A stretch of DNA of 28,953 bases from Rhodobacteraceae bacterium UBA6141 (GTDB taxonomy: Bacteria > Pseudomonadota > Alphaproteobacteria > Rhodobacterales > Rhodobacteraceae): the NCBI GenBank assembly GCA_002423245.1, contig DIVD01000073.1, positions 1-28,953 on the forward strand, read 5' to 3'. Below, piece after piece: positions 23,517-28,953 of the stretch (its first letter is position 1; each line of letters starts with the position of its first letter). The notes under the pieces were generated by a model. The model was not told the DNA's origin and searched no databases. It was given only the letters and a program-made list of their open reading frames with translations. Made by a program: the position numbers and the translations under genes.

Positions 23517-23876
23517 TCAGTGCATGGTTGGGCGCGGCAACCAGAGGTCGCGGCTGTACAGGCACCAGCCCAGCGCGACCTGCACGGCGCGGCTGTGCTG
23601 CTGGATCAGGTGGGGCGTTGCGCGCTCCGGCTCGCGGATTGCGTCCGTCCAGACCTCCCGCGACACGCCCGGGAGGCTGCGGCAGAGGAGCCCAACAAGG
23701 CCCCCGAGCCGGTCTCGGGGGACGCGGTACGGGCGCGAGAACTGCGCCACCATCGCGGGCGTGGGCCAGCCGTCCGGGCTCACCTCCTCGGCATGGGCCA
23801 CGAGGGCGAGGTGGGCGAGCTGCAACCGCCGGGGGAACAGCCGCCCATACGCCTCTGTCAGCCGCTCGGGCGTCAT
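23517..23876 (-). CDS. Hypothetical protein, element operon
   Basis: A 119-residue protein (MTPERLTEAYGRLFPRRLQL...) with no family I recognise. It is mostly helical in appearance, with no membrane segment. The pattern VSPDGWPTPAMVAQFSRPYRVPRDRLGGLVGLL suggests a compact cytoplasmic domain. Its ATG overlaps the stop of the upstream gene (ATGA) and the spike-base-like gene starts 15 bases after its stop. The tight coupling implies that it is made along with the spike-base-like protein. Confidence 0.65.
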   Translation of the reverse strand: MTPERLTEAYGRLFPRRLQLAHLALVAHAEEVSPDGWPTPAMVAQFSRPYRVPRDRLGGLVGLLCRSLPGVSREVWTDAIREPERATPHLIQQHSRAVQVALGWCLYSRDLWLPRPTMH

Positions 23877-24136
23877 GCGCCGCGCCTCCGCCCTGCGTAT
23901 GCGGAGCCCACCACGTCACCCTCAATCAGGCAGTTGGTGAAGCCAGCCTGCGCGGACGCGGCCACGAGGACGGCGGTGTAGCTGTCAAACGGGCCGTTGA
24001 GGTCCGGGGCCAGTGCATTGGCGGCCGCAATGGCGGTGGGGCCGCTCGCGGCATCGACCAGCGCCCCGTGCAGGCCTGCGGCATTCTTGAGGTCATCCCG
24101 GCCAGCGGGCCGGTGGACAAGGTACAGTGCGGCCAT
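23873..24136 (-). CDS. Hypothetical protein, element operon
   Basis: An 87-residue protein (MAALYLVHRPAGRDDLKNAAG...) of no recognised family. It has an Ala-rich middle and a segment FDSYTAVLVAASAQAGFTNCLIEGDVVGSAYAGRRRGA that looks like a small alpha/beta fold. Both ends overlap neighbours by ATGA: its ATG shares bases with the stop of the frameshifted gene upstream, and its stop overlaps the ATG of the 119-residue gene. It is clearly part of the same translational chain. Confidence 0.65.
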   Translation of the reverse strand: MAALYLVHRPAGRDDLKNAAGLHGALVDAASGPTAIAAANALAPDLNGPFDSYTAVLVAASAQAGFTNCLIEGDVVGSAYAGRRRGA

Positions 24137-24856
24137 CAGTTGGTCTCCTTCTTGTTGAGTGCGATCTTCACCTTGTCGAATGCCGAGGCGCGGCCCCGTT
24201 CAAAGTCGCGGTTCGCCACCAGCGACCTCTGCACTGCGGCCCGGACGCGGTTGACCGCATCCATGACCGGCCTGTGCCTCCTCGCCGACAAGGCGCTGGG
24301 CGAGGTCCTGGGCACTGAACGGGCGCGAGCGGGCCGGGAGCCGGTCAACGATGGTGAGCAGCGCCGCCCCGAGGGTGGTGTTCTTGGTGGCAATGGCGAG
24401 CGCGGCCATGTTGCGCAGCTCGACAATCCCCGCCCCCTCAAGCTGGGTGAGGTAGTGGGTGCGCTCGGGCGTGCCGAGCCCGGCCCGGGCGAGGACGCTG
24501 ACGGGCGATGCGAACAGCAAGGCAGTAGTGGACACCGCGTCCTCCGCCGCCTTGAGCTCCTTCAACACCGACCAGCGGCTTTCGGAGCTGTTCGCCCTGA
24601 CCTCGCTGCGGGCCTTGGCCTCCGCCTTGCGCCCGGCCTCCGCCTGTGACTCCGGGGGGAAGTCCGCATGGGCGAGCGTGTCCGCTGCCTCGCGGCCCCG
24701 GGCGGTGATGCCGGTGCTCAGCGTCGTGATGGTCTGGGCGAACTTCTCTGCGCGGCGGGCGACAGCATCGGCAAGGCTGATGACCTCTCCCCGCGCCATG
24801 GGCGGGCTGGCGAGCGCGGGCAGCTCTGTTCCGGGGGAATGTGCGGGCTCGGGCAT
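24136..24856 (-). pseudogene. Unknown element gene, frameshifted near its 3' end
   Basis: The ATG at 24856 follows a strong AGGAGG. The protein is Ala-rich and helical (SLADAVARRAEKFAQTITTLSTG..., then LKELKAAEDAVSTTALLFASPV...), with no family I recognise. After FSAQDLAQRLVGEEA the frame turns into a basic, unlikely tail. The +1 frame from about 24285 gives a sensible ending, MDAVNRVRAAVQRSLVANRDFERG...LNKKETN, whose stop overlaps the next ATG as elsewhere in the operon. I therefore place a one-base indel at about 24270-24300. The intact protein would be about 240 residues. Confidence 0.6.
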
Positions 24857-25007
24857 GGGGCCTCCTCTTGGGGTTGCCGCCGTGCCGGAGCGCCTTGCTC
24901 AGGTCCGCGCCCATCCATCGGGCGGCTTGTTGTCCTGCCCAGAAGATTACCCGCCCGGCACCACGCGGGCGAACGGTATTCGTTGTTGCCTCAAGGGGTT
25001 GGGTCAT
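24857..25007 (-). pseudogene. Possible short coupled reading frame after the primase
   Basis: An ATG at 25007 overlaps the primase stop (ATGA) and opens MTQPLEATTNTVRPRGAG, then WAGQQAARWMGADLSKALRHGG. The frame continues into the next gene in a different phase as an Arg/His-rich shadow, so only the first 48 or so codons can be real. It may be a small gene that lost its stop by an indel, or chance. Confidence 0.3.
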
Positions 25008-25744
25008 CCGAGAGGTGCGGGTTGTCCTCCGCCCAGCTCCGCCAACTGTCGTTGACGCGGCGGGTCCGTGCCCGGGAGGCGCATCACCCGGTCCACGTTC
25101 TGAACCGCGTCACCCTCCACGGCAACCTTGATGCCGATTGCACGGGCCTCCACCCCTGCCACCACGTCGTCACTGCCCAGCGCCACCGGCTCCCGGAGGA
25201 TGAAGAAGCCCTGAAAGCCCCCGCCGCTGTCGATGGTGACGGCGGGCCGGGGGAACGGGAGCTTGATGCCACCCTTCTCCCAGTCGTCAAACATGGGGGC
25301 GATGCGCGCCCGCTCGGGGTCCAGAGGCTCGCCCGCGCGCGGGTCCACGTCGCAGAACAGCGCCACCGCCTCCGCCATGTCGGCCTTCTTGGGCTTCTTG
25401 CGCAACGGGCCGCGCGTCACATTGGGCGTGAAGTAGAGGTTCCACCGCCCGCCGCTGTGATCGTGGATCCAGCGCTGCACCGCGTCAGCAGTGGTCACCG
25501 TGGCGGTAGGGGTTGGGGCGTCTTTGTCCCCGTCCACCTCGATAGCCGTCAGGACCCACGGCCCGCCGGGACGCCATGATTCAAGGAAGGCCACCGCCGC
25601 GCCGGTGTCCGGCAACAAGCCTTTTTGGTCGCGTTCCTCCGCATCCGGGGCTACTCTATCCCCGATGATGTTCTGGTGGACTGCCCTGTCTTCCCTAGCG
25701 CCCTCCGCTCCCCGGCGGGGGGCGTTTCCTTCTCCCCCGCTCAT
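25004..25744 (-). CDS. AEP-type primase (RepB-like/PrimPol) domain protein
   Basis: A DNA-replication primase of the archaeo-eukaryotic superfamily, 246 residues from the ATG at 25744, which overlaps the stop of the AlpA-like gene (ATGA). The metal motif is VALFCDVDPR, the second motif is PAVTIDSGGGFQGFFILREPV, and the third region is DAVQNVDRVMRLPGT. About 20 codons after LPGT the protein ends. Relatives usually continue into an RNA-like helper region or a D5 helicase, so this one is either a minimal primase or truncated. In satellites and plasmids such proteins start replication after excision. Confidence 0.75.
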   Translation of the reverse strand: MSGGEGNAPRRGAEGAREDRAVHQNIIGDRVAPDAEERDQKGLLPDTGAAVAFLESWRPGGPWVLTAIEVDGDKDAPTPTATVTTADAVQRWIHDHSGGRWNLYFTPNVTRGPLRKKPKKADMAEAVALFCDVDPRAGEPLDPERARIAPMFDDWEKGGIKLPFPRPAVTIDSGGGFQGFFILREPVALGSDDVVAGVEARAIGIKVAVEGDAVQNVDRVMRLPGTDPPRQRQLAELGGGQPAPLG

Positions 25745-25992
25745 TCGCCTGCCTCCACCCAAGCCCGCACGTCATCGGCGCGGTAGCGGATGCTGTGCCC
25801 GATCTTGAGGAAGGGGGGACCCTGCCGCTTGGCGCGGTACGCCTCCAGCGACTTGGTTGAGAAGCCCGTCATCTGCGCCACTTGGTCGGCGGTCAGGTAG
25901 ACGGGCGTCATGGGCAGCCGCCCACGCGGCAATTCCCGCAGGAGGCGCTCTGCAACGGCCTCCGCAATAGCATCAGTCGTGTTCTGGTCCAC
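25741..25992 (-). CDS. AlpA/excisionase-like HTH protein
   Basis: An 83-residue DNA-binding protein with the MerR-like excisionase fold: YLTADQVAQMTGFSTKSLEAYRAKRQGPPFLKIGHSIRYRADDVRAWVEAGE. The start is a GTG at 25992 with a modest GGTGAG upstream; an internal ATG at 25911 would still keep the whole HTH domain. It sits between integrase and primase, where such proteins direct excision or activate the element's genes. Its start overlaps the end of the integrase frame by 20 bases, and its stop overlaps the primase ATG. Confidence 0.85.
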   Translation of the reverse strand: MDQNTTDAIAEAVAERLLRELPRGRLPMTPVYLTADQVAQMTGFSTKSLEAYRAKRQGPPFLKIGHSIRYRADDVRAWVEAGE

Positions 25993-27406
25993 GGATGCTC
26001 ACCATGCCAGACCGCCTGCTGTGGCAGCGGTCGGATTGGTGACAGGCCTGACATTCCGGTTGGCCCGCGCCCCCCGCATGGGGCGCTCCCCGTGCGCGGC
26101 ATCCCCGGAAGGCCGACACGGATTCATAGTCTGCCCCTAGATTACCCTCGGCAGCGCGCCTTGGTAAACCCCAATTTCCACTCTCCAGCCCCCAATCTAT
26201 TGTTGTGGAAGGCTCAAGCAGGGCGAGGATCGCCGCCGTCACGCGCTCCTGCTCCGCAAGCAGCGTGTCGAACAGCGCCCGCTCGTGGATGTACACCCCC
26301 TCAATCCCCGGCACGGTGTGGTCCAGCAGCAGGCGGGCGTTCACCCGGTCTATCCCCCTCCGCTGGGCAACGGTGCGGTAGGTGTGGCGCAGGATGTGGC
26401 CTGTCTCGCTGGGCAGGGCCTTCTCCTTCCAGACCTGCGTTGCGATCACCTCGCCCGTCTTGCTGGACCGGGACGGGAACAGCCACGGTGCACCCGGGAA
26501 CAGCACCTCACTGGCCGCCATCGCGTGGCGCACCACCTCCACCATGTGCCCAGACAGGGGCAGATCGAAGGACCGGCCCGACTTCATCCGGGGGATGGAT
26601 ATTGCCCCCATCGCCCAGCCGCACCCAGTCCCGGCGCAGCGCAACTAGGGTCCCGGGTCGCAGGCCCGAAAGGAGCCCGAGCTTGTGCATGTCGCGCCGG
26701 AGCGGGTTGGGCAGCGCCTGCACCCGCCGCCACCAGTCCGCGAGGTCGTCAGGCATGATGACACGGTTGCTGGCCCGCTCCTTGTTGAACGTGACCGCCG
26801 CCACCGGGTTGCCCGGCAGGGCGTCCGGGTCGTCAACAACCTTCAGGGCGAAGTTGTAGGCGGCGCGGAAGTCGCGCATGGCCTTGTTCGCGGTCGTGGC
26901 CCCGTGCTTGTCCTGATCCGGCGGTGTTCGTCCCGGGCGGCGCTCCGCTTCACGTCCGTTATGGGCGTGTCCCCCCACTTGGGCAGGTAGCGGTCCAGCC
27001 GCTCCATCATGTCCTGAATGGACCTCTCGACACAGCCCCGGGCGCGCATGTCCGCCCCGTACTCCTCGAACATCCGGCGCACCGTCCATGCGCCCGCGTC
27101 TGCCGAGGGGTCAGGGGGCGGGGCGTTCGGGTCGATGCCGCGCTTGATCTGGTCCAGCACCGCGAGCGCCCGGCTGCGCGCATCGTCCAGCGTCATGTCC
27201 TCGGTGGTGCCGAGGGTGTGGCGCACCGTCTTGACCAGCACCTTCCGCCCGCGCGGACCCTGCCAGAGGTCGCGCTGCACCTTGTATGACTTCCCCGTCT
27301 TGTTGACGGCCACGAGGAGCCCAGTCACCTTCGCATCCCGCACCACGGCGGGCTTTCCATCGTACTTGAGGGCCTTCACCCCTGCTTCTGTCAGCTTCTC
27401 TGGCAT
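25973..27406 (-). pseudogene. Tyrosine recombinase (integrase) with two frameshifts
   Basis: The enzyme that inserts and excises the element. Reading starts at ATG 27406 with MPEKLTEAGVKALKYDGKP, the P4-like N-terminal DUF4102-type arm-binding domain. Phase 1 runs to about 26915 (...ITDVKRSAARDEHRRI), phase 2 to about 26607 (DKHGATTANKAMRDFRAAYNF...SGLRPGTLVALR), and phase 3 to the end (GAISIPRMKSGRS..., HILRHTYRTVAQRRG, VYIHERALF). The catalytic Arg, Lys, His-x-x-Arg and Tyr are all present once the phases are joined. The second shift is one extra base in a C5 run (26605-26609). About 80 trailing residues look extra. Confidence 0.85.
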
Positions 27407-27420
27407 CCCATGCCCCCTTC

Positions 27421-27461
27421 CGAACCGTGTGGCGGCCTGCCTGCGAATCGTAAACGAACCG
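27421..27461. repeat. CGAACCG repeats beside the integrase end
   Basis: CGAACCG occurs at 27421-27427 (as CGAACCGT) and 27455-27461. The same heptamer occurs twice at the left end (21747, 21759). They could be arm-type integrase sites. The stretch 27462-27568 holds nothing else I recognise. Confidence 0.35.
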
Positions 27462-27568
27462 GGAGCGGAACGGGTGGGTTTAGGGCAGCCCAGGGGGAAG
27501 GTAGCTCCAAATGCCTGAGAACGCTGCTGTTTAGGGTGGACGCGCGGGCGGGAAAGGGTTACAGTCCA

Positions 27569-27578
27569 CCGACTTCTA
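27569..27578 (+). repeat. Right attachment core (attR)
   Basis: GACTTCTAAG, identical to 21675-21684, in the anticodon loop of the orphan 3' half tRNA. Confidence 0.7.
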
Positions 27579-27615
27579 AGTCTGGGGTTGGGGGTTCAAG
27601 TCCTCCCGGGGTCGC
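27571..27615 (+). pseudogene. 3' half of the disrupted tRNA-Arg(TCT)-type gene
   Basis: CTTCTAA anticodon loop, GTCTG stem strand, GGGTT variable loop, T arm GGGGG-TTCAAGT-CCTCC, acceptor CGGGGTC, discriminator G and encoded CCA are all in order. No D arm or 5' acceptor precedes it. Its acceptor complements GGCCCCG at 21645, which identifies it as the displaced right half of that gene. Confidence 0.8.
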
Positions 27616-27689
27616 CAGCATCGGCGCATCAGGGTCTGAAAGACTCTGCTGCACAGATCTCCCCGCGGGGATTCAGCCCGTGCTGCGGG

Positions 27690-27961
27690 CCGCTGCGGCA
27701 CGGGGTGCCTGCCCATCAGCTCTCGGATTGGCGGCGCCAGGCGCGGCAGGGGCTGCTGGCGCTGCCCGAGGATGCCATGGAGGGGCTGAAGCAGCCTTCG
27801 TGCCGCTGGCGGTGGAGCCGGACCCCGCAGCCGCGTCGGAGCCAGGTGGCTCTGCCGGGGCGATTGCCATCGAGATCGGCGATGTGGTTCTGCGGGTTCC
27901 GCGGGATGTTCCGGCCGAACGGGCGGCGGCCCTGGTGCGGGCACTGCGAGGGGTGGCGTGA
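27690..27961 (+). pseudogene. IS66 TnpA remnant (N-terminally truncated, frameshifted)
   Basis: One phase reads LRHGVPAHQLSDWRRQARQGLLALPEDAMEGL, the middle of an IS66 accessory protein TnpA just after its helix-turn-helix. Another phase from about 27800 reads FVPLAVEPD... and IAIEIGDVVLRVPRDVPAERAAALVRALRG, its normal C-terminus. A one-base indel near 27793-27802 separates them. The first 40 or so residues, including most of the HTH, and the IS left terminal repeat are absent. TnpA is needed for IS66 transposition, so the copy is inactive. Confidence 0.7.
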
Positions 27962-28248
27962 TTGTCGCTGGCCAGCGGCTGCTGATCGTGGTGGCGACGA
28001 GGCCCCCGCATTCCGGCGTGACGGTGATCTTCCGGTCGAAACGCGACGACAGGCTGAAGATCCTGGTCTGGGACGGCAGCGGTCTGGTGCTGATCTACAA
28101 GCGCCTGGAGCAAGGCAGCTTCGCCTGGCCGAAGATCCAGGACGGGGTCATGCGTCTGTCGCGGGCGCAATACGAGGCGCTGTTCGAGGGCTTGGAGTGG
28201 CGTCGGGTGGTGGCGCGGCGGGTGGTGCCGCCAGCTGCGGCAGGGTGA
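27958..28248 (+). pseudogene. IS66 TnpB with internal in-frame deletion
   Basis: The GTG start overlaps the tnpA stop. The 96-residue product reads MIVAGQRLLIVVATRP, then jumps to PHSGVTVIFRSKRDDRLKILVWDG and the normal end VMRLSRAQYEALFEGLEWRRVV. Family members have about 20-27 further residues between these parts (the conserved DFRxG region), and are about 115-120 residues long. The frame is kept, so a shortened protein could be made but is unlikely to work. Confidence 0.75.
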
Positions 28249-28311
28249 CTCAGGCGGTCCTTTCAGGTCTTGTTTTATTGGGATTTCCTGCCGGATCGGG
28301 TAGAAAAGGGC

Positions 28312-28953
28312 ATGTCACAGCCCCTCGATCCCAGCCGGTTCCCCGACCTTCCGCCCGAGGTGGTGAGGGCGTTCGAGGCCGCGCGGTTCGAGTTGTCGGT
28401 GGAGCGCGCCGCCCGGCTGCATGAGCAGGCGGTGGTTGCCGAGAAGGAGGCCTTCATCGCCGAACTCAAGGAGCTGATCGGAAAGCTGGAGGGCCAGGTC
28501 GCGCAGTATCGGCATGCGAAGTTCGGGCCGAAGTCGGAGAAGCTCGATCCGGGACAACTGGAACTGGCGCTGGAGCATCTGGAAACCGCCATCGCCGAGA
28601 CCGAGGCGCAGATCGCCGCGGTCGAGGAGAAAATCGCGGCCAGCGCAACCCCTCCAGAGACGATGACCCGCGCGCCCCGCAAGGCCCGCGCCCTGCCGGA
28701 CCACCTGCCGCGCGTCGAACGCATCATCGAGCCAGCCGACATCACCTGCCCCTGCGGCTGTGGGGACATGGTCCGCATCGGTGAGGACAAGACCGAGCGC
28801 CTCGACATCATCCCGGCCCGCTACCGGGTGATCGTCACCATCCGCCCGAAGTATGCCTGCCCGAAGGGGCGGACCGGCGTCGTCCAGGCCGGGCTCCGGC
28901 ACATCTGCTGGAGGGTGTTCCGCGACATTGCTCATGAAATCGCGCGACATCGA
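28312..28953 (+). pseudogene. IS66 TnpC transposase, 5' part, frameshifted at the window end
   Basis: From ATG 28312 the frame gives the coiled-coil N-terminus (FIAELKELIGKLEGQVAQYRHAKFGPKSEKLD), a basic linker and the zinc-binding region ITCPCGCGDMVRIGEDKTERLDIIPARYRV, CPKGRTGVVQA. After this the expected PAPAHL segment is found only in another phase (APAHLLEG from about 28893), so there is a frameshift near 28890. Even that phase reaches a TGA at about 28933. The DDE catalytic domain lies beyond the window or is lost. Confidence 0.75.

Larger units (their letters stand above)
21675..27578. mobile_element. Integrated satellite-like element of about 5.9 kb in a tRNA-Arg gene
   Basis: The boundaries are the 10-bp core GACTTCTAAG at 21675-21684 and 27569-27578, where the two halves of a tRNA gene are separated. 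Inside are an integrase next to the right end, an AlpA-like HTH gene, an AEP primase, several unknown genes, a phage/GTA spike-base-like gene, a truncated HNH gene, a 66-codon gene on the other strand and a complete tRNA-Arg. ATGA overlaps link most leftward genes into one operon. The size and the int-alpA-primase module resemble phage satellites or small prophage remnants. No portal, terminase or major capsid gene is present. At least three genes are frameshifted or truncated, so the element is probably immobile now. Confidence 0.85.
27690..28953 (+). mobile_element. Degenerate IS66-family insertion sequence (runs off the window)
   Basis: The order tnpA-tnpB-tnpC with a GTGA overlap between tnpA and tnpB is that of IS66. 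The left end and the N-terminus of tnpA are missing, tnpB has an internal deletion, and tnpC is frameshifted near the window end. It lies just outside the tRNA-integrated element. Confidence 0.8.

Noticed and set aside
21675..27578. A complete prophage
   Set aside because: No terminase, portal, capsid or lysis gene is recognisable and the element is only about 5.9 kb.

Overview
The window is high-GC alphaproteobacterial DNA, almost certainly from the Rhodobacterales (Rhodobacter/Paracoccus group). The evidence is the gene order (sdhBADC, mch, mcl2, mdh, sucCD, sucAB, lpd), the ethylmalonyl-CoA pathway genes mch and mcl2 set inside a TCA-cycle cluster, and several proteins typical of that group (TIGR02300/FYDLN acid protein, NnrU, DUF1737, SucB with two lipoyl domains).

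Positions 1-20750 are chromosomal backbone. A tRNA-Ser(GCT) with its own promoter and terminator opens the window. The leftward sdh operon follows (sdhC-sdhD-sdhA-lipoprotein-sdhB). Next is a tightly coupled leftward operon, mcl2-nnrU-DUF1737-mch, then mdh, a glycosyltransferase, sucC-sucD-(small ORF)-sucA-sucB, a MAPEG protein and lpd. Together these give succinate dehydrogenase, malate dehydrogenase, succinyl-CoA synthetase and the whole 2-oxoglutarate dehydrogenase complex, plus two enzymes that feed malate and methylmalyl-CoA intermediates into the cycle. The sdh and suc promoter regions share an identical twin palindrome, two GTGATCAC sites exactly 21 bp apart, which points to common control of two separate TCA operons. 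A GntR-family regulator gene lies at the end of the cluster and is a candidate for the binding protein. A metallopeptidase, a TIGR02300 protein, tRNA-Ala(GGC) and an acetyltransferase complete the backbone.

From about 21675 to 27578 lies an integrated element of roughly 5.9 kb. It has split a tRNA-Arg(TCT)-type gene at the anticodon loop: the 5' half is at 21645-21684, the 3' half is at 27571-27615, and their acceptor strands pair with each other. The element does not restore the split gene. Instead it carries a complete, different tRNA-Arg(TCT) with its own promoter about 100 bp inside its left end. The leftward gene train is integrase (two frameshifts), AlpA/excisionase-like HTH protein, AEP primase, a frameshifted unknown gene, two unknown genes and a protein resembling the RCAP_Rcc01079 head-spike-base family of gene transfer agents and phages. 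At the left are a truncated HNH endonuclease gene joined to an inverted internal piece of a glycosyltransferase gene, and a rightward 66-codon gene. This looks like a small, decaying phage-satellite-like element.

The right flank (about 27690 to the window end) is a degenerate IS66-family insertion sequence with damaged tnpA, tnpB and tnpC; tnpC runs off the window.

All calls come from reading the sequence and remembered family features; no database search was run.
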